Shown one piece after another: positions 23,050 through 33,579 of a stretch of DNA of 64,000 nucleotides (positions are counted from its first letter, which is position 1; each line of letters opens with the position of its first letter). Position numbers and translations under genes: made by a program. Origin of the DNA: Eublepharis macularius (taxonomy: Eukaryota; Chordata; Lepidosauria; Squamata; Eublepharidae); assembly GCF_028583425.1 (NCBI RefSeq), contig NC_072798.1:8062501-8126500 (forward strand), given 5' to 3'. The notes under the pieces are model-generated. The model was not told the DNA's origin, searched no databases, and worked only from the letters and a program-made list of their open reading frames with translations.

Positions 23050-23771
23050 TTGAGCACATATGAGATACCCAGAATATCCGGAAAAGATATTAGTGCTTTC
23101 AGCAGCTCAAGATTTGGCTTTGCCCGAGGACCAGTACATAGGAGTCCTTAGACGTTCTTTGCATGGAGAAATTTTGGAACTGATGGCGAGTTTGACAGTT
23201 CAACAATCAAGAGACTATTGTTATTTTAGGACCTTGGTCTTACAGCATTTTGGCAGCTCCAGTGAACAGCTGCGGAAAGACTTCAGGAATGTTACTCCCC
23301 AACACGGAGAGACATATAGCCTGTTTGCAAGTCGATTGCAGAGGATGGCTACTAAGTGGGTAGAGTCTGCTAATGTCCACACTTTTGATGGTTTGTTTGA
23401 CCTGATGCTGAAGGAGCAGATGTATAAAGTCATTCCAGCAGAACATGCCATGCTTGCTAGAGCTCAAAGACCAAGGACTGTAGCAGAGTTAGCTCAACTT
23501 TTAGACGAAATTGCAGCTGCCAGTCAGGTTTCTGTGGAGTGCTGGCATTCAACTTCCAAGCAAGCAGCCCCTACTCCTCCATCTTTGTTCCCTAGGAAAC
23601 GTCAAGAGGGTGAGATATATCATACATCTCCGACACTGAAGCCTTAAACTCTGCCTTCACCTGAAGCAAGAAGAAGAGAGCCCAAGAGTGGGGAAGGGCA
23701 AAACCCAAGACAGGGAGAGACTGTTATCATTGCAAGCACCCCGGACATGTGCACTCAAAATGTCCTGAGTT
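23050..23771 (+). other. Gag-like region of the Gypsy-type element (fossil)
   Basis: The region encodes a SCAN-like capsid domain (LHGEILELMASL, FGSSSEQLRKDFRN) and, further on, a CCHC zinc knuckle (CYHCKHPGH). This combination is typical of Gmr1-like Gypsy elements, the lineage from which vertebrate SCAN domains derive. It is not a host gene: it lies between the two LTRs and is broken. Confidence 0.75.
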
Positions 23772-23779
23772 GCAGCCCA

Positions 23780-25558
23780 AGTTGGGATTCGAAGGTATAA
23801 GAAGGAAACTGAGCTGTTAGCAGAGGAAATTGAGAGGGTAAGCGAGTCCATTAAAGCTACAACGACCTCTATAGACTTTGATGCACATCTTAAAGAACTA
23901 GAGAAGGAGGTTGCAGCGTTTGAAAATAAGACCAAAGACATTAAGATTAAAAAGTTTAAAAGGGACAATTTGGATTACGTAAATGGTAAGGTATATTTCT
24001 GGTGGGACCAGTCTTCTGTTGGTTCTAATAAACGAAATAAAGTATCTTGGGCACGGTCTATTGAAACCTTCTCAGACTTGGAAAAATCGGAACCGTCCAC
24101 TCCTGACAGTTAAGGAGATGAGGGCCCGAGTGGTAAAAACTTAAGGAGCAGGACAGTATATGGAGAGCAGTGCACCCATTTTTTAGGCAAAGAGAGGAAG
24201 CGCCCGTATCAGAAAAACAAAATGAAACATTAGTGTTTAATATTTCCTCCCGTCCCCTTAACCAGCTGGAGGAGAGGGTTTTGAATAAAGGGTTGAATTT
24301 TGTGCCGACTCTCCAATACAGATCTTTTCAAGACTAGAGGGGACGTTTTCAAACTGATCAGACAAATCAGACTTAAAAAATATTTTTCGGATGGAAAAAT
24401 GGAACATGCACAGACTGGAGATATGTTGCCAAATAAACTGAGAAACAAATCTACCTTTGTCCCCAATGTGGTTGATCATAGGATTGACACCTTTGAATAT
24501 TTGGTTTTGAGAGACATTCAACAACTGGAGTTGAGTTCCCTAAGAACGTGGAAGAATTTAACTGTAGCAGAGAGGGTTGCTCTAGAAAATCTACAAAAAG
24601 ACCCCACGATAGTTATTAAGCCTGCTGACAAGGGTGGGGGGATTATGGTAATGGACAGAGAAATGTATGTCAGGGAGGTTGAGAGGCAACTAAATGATAG
24701 TACAAGCTACCTGAGGATCCCTAGTGATCCAACCTCACATATTCAACATCTTGTTAAGGTAGTACTCAATGAGGCAGGAGCAATAGGAGAAATTAATGAT
24801 CATATACATCATGCACTGCTGAAGGAATCACGGAGAATCCCAGTGTTTTATGTGCTCCCTAAAATGCACAAAAATATTTCTCCACCACCCGGGCGGCCTA
24901 TAATATCAGGTTGTGGGTCTGTTCTGGAGCCGTTGGCTGTCTATTTGGACACCTTTCTACAACAGTCAGTGTCCCTAATTCCATCTTATTTCAAAGATAC
25001 AGGGGCATTCATTAAGTTACTAGAGGGGACGCATGTTACAGAGGACCAAGTTCTACTAACTATGGATGTCAATTCACTTTACACGTCCATCCCGCATGAG
25101 GCAGCCAGGGATGTGATTGAATTGACATTATGGGAGAAAACAACCCCCATTCCACCAACTGAGTTATTACAGCTAGCGGACTTGATACTTGTGAAAAACT
25201 ATTTTAAGTTTTTAGAGGATTACTATTTCCAAATTAAAGGGGTTGCAATAGGGTGTGCTGCTGCCCCCAGTATTGCGAACCTCTTTATGGCTAGATGGGA
25301 AGCCCAATATATAACGGGTCCAGGTAATCCCTTTCTGAATAACATCTGTATATTCCGGCGGTACATTGATGACTTGTTCATTTTATTCAGAGATCCCTCA
25401 GCAATAAATAACTTCTGTGCATGGCTTAATACCCAGGATCAACTCAAGAGTACAGAGCCAAAGCTCAAGGAGGCACACAAAAAGGTTGCAATCAAACAAC
25501 TGTTAACAATAACCAGTTTTATGTCTCAGTGTAATAACCAAAATAGTCTAGTTCAATA
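23780..25558 (+). mobile_element. Penelope-like element A (N-terminal part and reverse transcriptase)
   Basis: A lysine-rich N-terminal region (about 23796-24112, FKRDNLDYVNGKVYFW) is followed by reverse transcriptase at about 24340-25490. Visible motifs are IVIKPADKGGG, PGRPIISG, MDVNSLYTSIPHE (near 25062), GVAIGCAAAPSIANLF and RYIDDLF (YIDD at 25362-25373), all characteristic of Penelope-like elements. The copy stops soon after the YIDD motif and lacks the endonuclease; the frame is not continuous. It interrupts the Gypsy-type element after its zinc knuckle. Confidence 0.82.
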
Positions 25559-25559
25559 G

Positions 25560-28340
25560 CAAAGTCCCATACACCAAAGTGTCATATATTTTCCTATTCC
25601 TTTGGTATCCAAGGTGCCTGTAGCAGAGCACACACAAATCTTTCAATCTGTAGTTAATGGAAGCCGCTTGTTCTCCTACAGGGGAAGAGCAGAGGCGGCA
25701 TTTCCACCCTGATGGCTACGAGCTTCGCTGGCCCCGTCTTCTTAGGCTCATTTCGAGAACAGTCTTCTTCCAGCCAATAATTCTTTTGAGAAAGTGGTCC
25801 TCCGAGACATCCAGAAGCTAGAAACATCACAGCAGTATAAAGATATAATCTGAGCAAAATAGAGTGGGATGCTTTGAAATCTCTTAGAGATGACTGCACT
25901 ATTGTCATCAAAGCTGCGGACAAGGGAGGGGGGATAGTGATCCAGGACGTCCGGCACTATACTCAGGAGGTAGAAAGACAACTGAGCGTGCAAACAGATT
26001 ACAAACCTATCCCATTTAATCCTCTTGCACAAATACAAAATATAATTAAAATTGTGCTTGACGAGGGCCTCATATCCCATGAAATTGATCAAAAGACCCA
26101 TGATGCTCTGATCAATAAACACCCACGTACGTCTGTGTTCTACACTCTCCCGAAAATTCATAAAGGTGGGTTCCCGCCCCCAGGAAGACCTATAATTTCG
26201 GGAACCAATTCGGTTTTGGAACCCCTATCAGTATTTTTGGATTTCTTTTTACAACCATTAGTGGTTCAGGCATACATGAAAGATACTATGTCCCTTTGTA
26301 TACTTCTATCCCTCATGAAGGGGCCAGGGAAGTAGTTGAAAGTGCATTATACAAAAGGAACTCCCAATGCCCCTCCACTCCGTTTCTGTTAAACCTTTTA
26401 GACATCATTTTGGAACAAAATTACTTTAAATTTGACAGCCGGTTCTTCTACCAGATTAAGGGGCTGGCAATGGGATGCACTGCCGCCCCCAGTATTGCTA
26501 ACTTATTTATGTCCTGACTGGAAGAGGAGTATCTTCTTAACAAGGAGATAAATCCATATCTGGATTTAATTGTCTTTTATTGTCGTTTTATAGATGATGT
26601 CATCATGATCCTAGGATCTAAAGATCAGGCAGAGACTCTGTGTAACTGGATTAATTATTTGAATCCAGATATCAAATTTACGTGGCAGGGTGATTCCCAT
26701 CCCATTAACTTCCTGGACGTTACAATCTACAAACGCACAACATGCACTTTAGGTGTGCACCCCTTTAAAAAAGAAATGGATCGCAGCTCCTATTTGGACT
26801 ATACATCATTCCACCCGAAACATTTAAAAAATAATATTCCAATCAGCCAATTTTTGAGGCTTAAACGCAACTCTACAGTGAGGGAAGACTTTAACAAGAG
26901 TAGCAGGTGTCTAAATAGCTCCCTGTCAACGAGAGGTTATCCTCGGGGTGTTATATCAACAGCAAGGGCTCGAGCCGAAATTACGTCCCGCAATGAGCTA
27001 CTTCAACCCAAAATTCGGCCAGTGGATAATAAGATAAAATGGACCCTGGATTATACCATATTGGCCCCATCTATATCTAAAATTATACGACAACACTGGC
27101 ATCTAGTAAGTGGAATTGGGGGATGTTAAGTAAGTCCGGCAATAGTCTACCAATGCACCAGACGTCTTAAAGACATACTGGTGCAATCAGAATTTAATAG
27201 TACGATCCACAACAGAGTACTACCCACTGGACACTTCCCCTGTGGAACGTGCAATGTTTGTCATCTTATGGTAAAATTGGCAGATATGGATATAATGAGG
27301 GAAAGAGTGCTGTATCCAAAGGGTTTCTCTACCTGCAAAACATCGAACGCAGTGTACCTTGTTCAGTGCTGCTGCCCTTTAATTTATGTAGGCAGCACAA
27401 CCCGCCAATTTAGGATTAGAGTACAGGAACACATCTCTCGCATAAAAAACAAAGTAGTCGAAGCCCCTTTAGTGGAGCATTTTTGGAATTGCAACTACAA
27501 GTTGGGAGTTTCAGTGGTGGAAACTATGGAACCCAGATCATGTTCAGACCTGACTAAAAAACTATTGCAACAAGAGACCAAGTGGATTTTTGATCTGAAC
27601 AACGAAATTGACTATTTGTACTTCTTGGGTTAATGATTTAATAGAGTCATTTGTAATTTTTGATATTGAAGCAAGTAGATTTGAAAACGCAGCTCATAGT
27701 TATGGATTTGTAATGTGTACTTCTTTAAGTGGTTGTGTGATTATCTCATTAACTAATTTACCTCGTTTGTAGAGGGTTCTTAGGAGGTTAGAGCACAAAC
27801 TGTATTACGGTAGGACTCCATCATTAGCCAACTGTGTGATGTGAGAAACCGCGCTCTGGGACCAGTGAGTAACAACATTGTGTTCTGTGTTGTAATAGCT
27901 AAATTATTTATACACCAGAATGTTTAAATATAAAATATTTTATTATAGTTTGTGAAAACTTTGCCTATGAAGAAGTGATATCCACAAAACGGGAATTGGA
28001 AATTTTGCGAGCTAAAACCCGTCAGCTGTGTGACAAATGGACTATTCAGCTCTCGTTGTTCCTTAAGATGGTCTTTAACCTGTGGATGAAAAAAGAAAGA
28101 TCGTGGAATTTATCTAAGCGCCTTGGTTTTCACCAGTTGGAGTTCTTATCATATGAACTTGACCTGTACTAACGTATTTATTGTATTTATTATACTTAAT
28201 GTGTTTGCACTTATCATTTTTGCACTTTGCACAAATTCAAAAAACTTTAAAAATTGTAAAAGTATTCATGACTGTTTGAAAACAGCAGCCAGCTAGCTGA
28301 GAGCCAAGCAGCCCATACCTCAGGAATGTCCATCTCCCCA
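25560..28340 (+). mobile_element. Penelope-like element B (reverse transcriptase and GIY-YIG endonuclease)
   Basis: This is a second element in the same orientation. Reverse transcriptase lies at about 25870-27120 (VIKAADKGGG, PGRPIISGTNS, GLAMGCTAAPSIANLF, RFIDDVI). A C-terminal GIY-YIG nuclease lies at 27181-27633 (NAVYLVQC...LIYVGSTTRQF...QEHISR). The protein differs from element A at about one residue in three in the aligned RT, so the two are different lineages and not one duplicated copy. The coding part is interrupted several times. The 3' part (27640-28270) is AT-rich and contains a hairpin CCTATGAAGAAGTGATATCC near 27963. Confidence 0.82.
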
Positions 28341-28419
28341 GCTTCGCTTGCTGGGGAGAGGCGGAGAGGAGACTGAAGCTGCTGCAGAAAGTAAAACTGA
28401 CCTTTTTTCCTGTGAGGAC

Positions 28420-28930
28420 AATAATTATAAGACCCGAGAGCCTGCTAAAGGCATTTTGCTATCTCACATTAAACAAAACCTAGCACATGCCCCTGAGTTG
28501 AAACCATCTAACTGCACTAAACCCTTTGTGGTAAGAATAAATGCTTCAAAATGTGGGATAAAGGTGTTGTTGTTTCAGAAAGGCTTATATAATCGTCTCT
28601 GTCCAACAGTGTGCCTCAGTCGTAAACTTGGTCCTAGAGAGAAGAGGTATAATTTGTATGAAATTAAAGCATTAGCTTTGATTTGGGGAATGAATAAACT
28701 TGAAACATACTTAAGGGGGACTCATTTCCATCTTGAAATAGATCACAATCCCCTCATATTTATTCAGAGGATGAAGGAGACAAATCCCAGAGTCATGTGG
28801 TGGGCTTTAAGCCTGCAGGACTTCTCCTTTGAGATAACAAACATCAGGGGAGGGATGATGTTTCAGCTGATGCTTTGTCCAGATGTCATGGAGAAGTTAA
28901 TCAAGGCTGTATTGAAAATAATGTGTTTGT
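28420..28930 (+). other. RNase H region of the Gypsy-type element (fossil)
   Basis: KPFVVRINASKCGI, the LGPREKRYNLYEIKALA stretch and FHLEIDHNPLIFI are the landmarks of Gypsy RNase H. Coding is limited to this part before the right LTR. It is broken. Confidence 0.75.
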
Positions 28931-29175
28931 ATCCTGAACAATACAGCTACCTGTAATTTGTATTCTGTAACCTGTTGTATTCCTGCTACATTTTAACTGT
29001 GTATTTTAATTTGCTGCTAACAATGCTACCTCTGTATTGATACCTCATGTTGTCAGTTATGTAGAAATTACTGTTTACCTGTGTGCTAGCTGTTATATGC
29101 TCAGAGGCTATTTTGCCTAGTTTGTTTGAATTCTCCACTATGCTTTATCAACCGTGTTGGAGAATGGGGGGGGGA

Positions 29176-29886
29176 TGTCTAGCGGAGCCATAGTGAGCAC
29201 ACCTGCCTATAAAGTTTCTAAAATCTTACAGGCCCAGTTTGGCCTGACACCCTAGGAGTGGAGTGTGCAGCTCAGTAATTACTTGCACCTGGAGCTGGTG
29301 CCTAGGAAGGGTGTCCTTGAGAGACAAGGGAGCTTTGGCTCTGCACGTAGGCCTTCTCAGCCTAGCAATGCTGATTACAAGGTGCCTCTGATTGGCTGGC
29401 AATCTTTGAAAAATGGCTCCTCGCTGTTAACGGGGAACTACGCCACACACACGCACTGAGATGTTGGATCATTCCAGGCTGTGTTAGCATGTGAGAGTCT
29501 TTGCTCCAGGTCAGGCCTGAGATGACTACCTGCCTGGCATGGTTTATGGATTGGTGAGTCGGAGCCTCAAGCCTCTTCAGAAATGCAAGTTAGCAAGCTT
29601 ATGTTTTAGTCAGATAGCACTAGTAAAGATTAGTCTGTTTTTTTAATGCCTCTTGTTTGTGCCTTAAAGGGAGTGATTCCTGCCGTCTGCATCCACTCCT
29701 CTGAGTTAATAAAACATCTGTTTGTACAAGTCTTGAGTTTGAGTGTCTGACCATTCGTGTGCAAAATCCTCCAGACTGAGAACCCAGACAAGTAGGGGTG
29801 TCCAACCTCCCCCAAGAGCTGCCAAAGCCTGAAGGCCACGGTCAGCGCTTGGAACAGTAGCAAAGTGGGGGGTGAACTCCCTCACA
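29176..29886 (+). repeat. Right LTR of the Gypsy-type element (fossil)
   Basis: It starts TGTCTAGCGGAGCC after a GGGGGGGGGAT tract and ends CACA. It has the same internal order and poly(A) signal as the left LTR. Confidence 0.9.
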
Positions 29887-30075
29887 AGCAGCCACCTTGG
29901 TTCCCCATGGAGTTCCAGACCAGATTCAAGGTATTGGTTTTAACCTACAAAGACCATAGTGGACTGGGACCAGCATATCTGCGGGACTGCCTCTTCCCAT
30001 ATGTTCCACGGAGGGTGCTCCAATCAGCTGATAAAAACTTGCTGGTGATCCCTGGCTCCAGGGGGGCTTGCCTAG
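29887..30075 (+). mobile_element. CR1/L2-type LINE fragment, right part of the split copy
   Basis: It encodes FQTRFKVLVLTYK and GPAYLRDCLFPYVPRR, the stretch that follows the residues encoded at 21520-21694. Together the two halves show that the LTR element inserted into an existing LINE copy. Confidence 0.75.
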
Positions 30076-30700
30076 CCTCAGTGAATTCTCATCTGGAAAA
30101 TCTGTCCAGAGCTTTGGAGGTTGTGACTGGCTGGTTAAAACAGAGCCAACTTGAAATAAACCCCATGGAGACGGAGATCCTTCACCTGGTCTGTGGACTG
30201 ACAGGTTTAGGATCCAACTCCGAACCCTTGATGGGACACCTGTGGCACCTGTGCCAGGGGTGAGAAATGTGGGCGTGATTCTAGGTGCCTCCTTGTTAAC
30301 GGAGGCCCAAGTAATGGCAGCCGCCAGATCTGTGTTCTTTCATTTTCATCAGATCACGCAACTTGTTCCCTACCTCTCAGCCCACAATCTAGCTGTAGTG
30401 ATCCATGCAATGGTCACCTCCAGGTTGGACTACTGCAACTTGCTTTATGCTGGGCTGCCCTTGGGCCTGCTCCAGAAGCTACAACTGGTCCAGAATGCAG
30501 CAGCATGTATCTTGACCAGGACTCCATTCCAGTCACATATACTACTGGTTTGGGCCAGCTGAACTGGCTCCCAGTGGAATTCCAGGTCAGGTTCAAGGTT
30601 TTGGTCTTAACCTTGAAAGCCCTTAGCAGACTGGGAACAGCTTACATGTGGGACCACCTCTCACCATATGTTCCTTGGAGGCTGCAGCTGCTTTAAACAG
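30076..30700 (+). mobile_element. Second CR1/L2-type LINE fragment
   Basis: The segment carries an ALEVVTGWLKQSQLEINPME-like stretch, GVRNVGVILGASL, SRLDYCNLLYAGLP, LQLVQNAAACILTRTPF and FQVRFKVLVLTLKALS, covering the region after the catalytic RT motifs. It is an independent copy: it repeats motifs already present in the previous fragment. The frame is interrupted near 30260 and 30560. Confidence 0.78.
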
Positions 30701-31221
30701 TTAACTTTAAATGGCTGGGTCATTAATGCCTAATTACAGCGTCGATCCGTCAGCAGCATACCAACAAGGTGGTGATTTTTTGAAGGATTTAGAAGCAGTG
30801 AGTATATGGTTCATGTAAATTGTTAACACACTGTAAAAAGGAGAACACACCAGTATAATTGTAACTTTTTATTTCAGACAATTTATAATATATTGCATTT
30901 TTAATGTATTGAAGATGTTATATGTGAAACGGGAACGGAGGTTTGAAATTATGCGGGCAAACCCTGTTGGGTTGTAGGTGTGTAGTCTGTCTCTGGTGCT
31001 CTTTTGCCTTTCCTACAGATTCTAATTTTCAATTAGATTCAGAGCCTACAGTAGCAACCACTACTGAATAACAAACTTACCACTACTTGAAAACAGAAGA
31101 AATGATTCACAAAGCCATCCCATGTAAGACTTAGGATATTCACTGATCCTACCTTGAGGAAGTAGATTCTCCTTGGTCATATTAAAGGACCACCCACCAG
31201 TTGGACATTTATCCATATTGA
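30701..31221 (+). mobile_element. Penelope-type 3' end remnant
   Basis: The string TGAAACGGGAACGG at about 30926 followed by GAAATTATGCGGGC parallels ACAAAACGGGAATTGG and GAAATTTTGCGAGC in the 3' part of Penelope element B (about 27985). It has no coding part. Confidence 0.4.
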
Positions 31222-31255
31222 TATTATATATATACATATATACATATATACATAT

Positions 31256-31323
<68 letters not shown>
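31222..31323. repeat. (TA)n / (TATACA)n microsatellite
   Basis: About 100 bases of alternating TA, preceded by TATACA units. The length is likely to vary between individuals and to be uncertain in assemblies. Confidence 0.95.
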
Positions 31324-31327
<4 letters not shown>

Positions 31328-31739
31328 AGTCTATTTATTGTAAAATATTTTTGTGATTTACTTATATGTATTTATTGCTGAATAGACTATATGATTATTG
31401 ATTGACAAGGTTATCAGACTTTATTAATGTTAGTTGTAGCTTAATATATATCGCTTTACATTTATTAATCACTGTTGGCACTTTTTGCACTTTAGAAAAA
31501 GTATATAAAAAATATAAAATATTTTTAGAAATTAAGAGGGACTCCAAACAGGGCTCAGGCTTTTTTGGTCCCAGCACTAACCTGATGGAACTCTGTCTGT
31601 GCAAACTCGGGCATAGTTGGAGTTGCTGTCCTTCTGCTAGGCTGCAAGACATAGAAGTTCCACCAGGTATATGGTGGTTGCGGCGGACAGGCCATCAAAC
31701 CAGCCTCCTGTCATGGGGGGGGGGGGCATTGTCCTCCCA
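31324..31739. other. AT-rich stretch, probably Penelope 3' sequence
   Basis: TTGGCACTTTTTGCACTTTAG and the following A-rich bases at 31470-31540 recall the region 28200-28260 after Penelope element B. The short frames are without domains. Confidence 0.35.
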
Positions 31740-31935
31740 GATTTTGTGTTCATTTTTTAAGTGCCTGATGGATTGTGCAACGTGTGCAGCTGTTTTAATG
31801 GATTGTTTTACTGATTTACATCTTAATTTTGTATTATGATGTTTTTATTGTATTTATTATATTACTGTGAGCCGCCATGGGCCTGTTTGTGGGAGAGCGG
31901 AATATAAATTCAATTAAATAAATAATAAATTTCTT
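31740..31935 (+). repeat. LINE 3' tail (CR1/L2 type)
   Basis: ACTGTGAGCCGCCATGGGCC followed by GCGGAATATAAATTC and AAATAAATAATAAA is the usual 3' end of L2-like LINEs in squamates. Confidence 0.6.
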
Positions 31936-32840
31936 CAATGTCATAGAGCATCTGAACACACTGAATCAAAGATTGCAGGGAAAAGCAAAGTGTGTGTGTG
32001 ACGTATTCTGAACTGAAAGCTTTTGAAGCAAAACTAAACATTTTTGTGAAGTAATAACTTTTCAAACTCCTCATGCTGCAATGAAATAAAAGTTGAGAAG
32101 GATAGGAATTTACAATTCAATGATGAAAGATATGCCAAAGCACTGAAGCCATGGCTGATGGAATTCTGGGACAAATTCACTGACTGCCATAAGCACGGAA
32201 ATAATGTTTCAGAATCCATTTGCACCAGAAGACACAAGTAACTTTTTTCAGATGGAACTAATTGATTTGCAAGCCAGTGAACATCTCAGAGACGTCTACA
32301 AAGAAAATGATGTCTTCGATTTCAATTATGGTCTATGCTATATATTTGCTGCAAACATATTCGCAGTCTTTAGCACCACATATATCTCTGAACAAATTTT
32401 TCCAAGACAAAAATTGTGAATGCCTTGCCTAACAGAAAACAGCAACAAAATCACACATCTAGTTGCAAACAACACTCTCAACTAACAGGCACTTTCTGTT
32501 GGTAGAAATGTACACACATAGAAAAATTCTGAACAGAAGTTTTAAAAATAAGTAAGGACATAACTACATACAAAATCCCCCTGGCACCTGAAACAATCTT
32601 TCTAGATCAATGGGATAACATCCAGATACCGAAAATTAGAAGAGATCCAGTCACAAATCAACTGGTAACGGCTAAAAGCACCATAGCATCTAATTGGAAA
32701 TAAAGCACCTTCACTGCAAAAATAGTTTTCCAAAGTCTGGGACCATTTCATCTCAGAAAAACTACATGACAAAATCGACCAAACAGAACACTTCCCACTC
32801 AGAATAAACTACGCGGAAAAATAGCTTACTTTTTTCAAAT
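31936..32840. other. No recognised feature
   Basis: AT-rich, with frames up to 71 codons on both strands and no domain. Sequence such as CACCTGAAACAATCTTTC and CAAATCAACTGGTAAC may be old repeat, but I cannot place it. Confidence 0.35.
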
Positions 32841-32844
32841 ATGA

Positions 32845-33505
32845 TGGTTGTTGTGGGTTTTCCGGGCTGTACTGCCGTGGTCTTGGCATTGTAGTTCCTG
32901 ACGTTTTGCCAGCAGCTGTGGCTGGCATCTTCAGAGGTGTAGCACCAAAAGACAGAGATCTCTCTGTGTCACAGTGTGGAAAAGATGTTGGCAGGTCATT
33001 TATATCTATTCAGGAGGGGTGGGGTTGAGCTGAGTCATCCTGTAAGAGTTTCCCAGGGTGTGGAATGCTAATGGCGGGAGGCTTCACTGTATCCTGAGGA
33101 GGTTCTTTTGCATATGGATTGGTACTTGATGTGCTAATCTTCTCTGCAGGGCTATTGTCGGGTATTGTTAGCCTGGTGTTTTTCAGAACTGGAAACCATG
33201 CTCTGTTCATTCTTAAGGTTTCTTCTTTCCTGTTGAAGTTTTGCTTATGCTTGTGAATTTCAATGGCTTCCTTGTGCAGTCTGACAAAGTAGTTGGAAGT
33301 GTTGTCCAGTATTTTGGTGTCCTGGAATAAGATACTGTGCCCTGTTTGAGTTAGGCTATGTTCAGCCACTGCTGATTTTTCAGGTTGTCCAAGTCTGCAG
33401 TGTCTTTCATGTTCTTTTATTCTTGTCTGGATGCTACGCTTTGTGGTCCCGATGTAAACTTGTCCACAGCTGCAGGGTATACGGTATACTCCAAGTGTTG
33501 TCCAG
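32845..33505 (-). mobile_element. Penelope-like element, GIY-YIG endonuclease part and 3' tail
   Basis: The - strand encodes GVYRIPCSCGQVYIGTTKRS followed by RIKEHERHCRLG, the GIY-YIG nuclease of Penelope-like elements, then a C-terminal tail to about 33010. The 3' untranslated part carries a strong hairpin on the - strand (GCCAGC...GCTGGC) inside a hammerhead-like core at 32897-32937, followed by CCAAGACCACGGCAGTACAG and CCCGGAAAACCCACAACAAC, an end common in squamate genomes. The reverse transcriptase part is absent. It is a different lineage from elements A and B. Confidence 0.8.
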
Positions 33506-33507
33506 GA

Positions 33508-33575
33508 CAAGAAGAATACTGGACAACACTTGCAACTACTTTGTCAGACTGCACAGGGAAGACATTGAAACAGCG
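33508..33575 (+). mobile_element. Inverted internal fragment of the same Penelope lineage
   Basis: About 56 bases (ATACTGGACAACACTTGC..., CTACTTTGTCAGACTGCACA) are the reverse complement of 33258-33313 in the neighbouring - strand copy, with a handful of mismatches. The two copies abut head to head at about 33505. Confidence 0.65.
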
Positions 33576-33579
33576 ATCA

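Larger units (their letters stand above)
21695..29886 (+). mobile_element. Gypsy-type LTR retroelement with nested insertions (fossil)
   Basis: Two LTRs (21695-22416 and 29176-29886) of about 720 and 711 bases are flanked by a perfect 5-bp duplication AGCAG (21690-21694 and 29887-29891). A G-rich polypurine tract precedes the right LTR, and TGGTGACAGCG directly after the left LTR is in the primer-site position. Parts seen: a SCAN-like capsid region at about 23050-23540, a CCHC knuckle near 23727-23771, and an RNase H region at about 28440-28900. Two Penelope-like elements lie between them. By eye the LTRs are about 95% identical, suggesting an insertion perhaps 10-25 million years old if squamate neutral rates apply. 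It is broken in several places. Confidence 0.88.

Noticed and set aside
31222-31323. Long TA run as a possible origin or regulatory element
   Set aside because: A plain microsatellite; no other signal supports a function.
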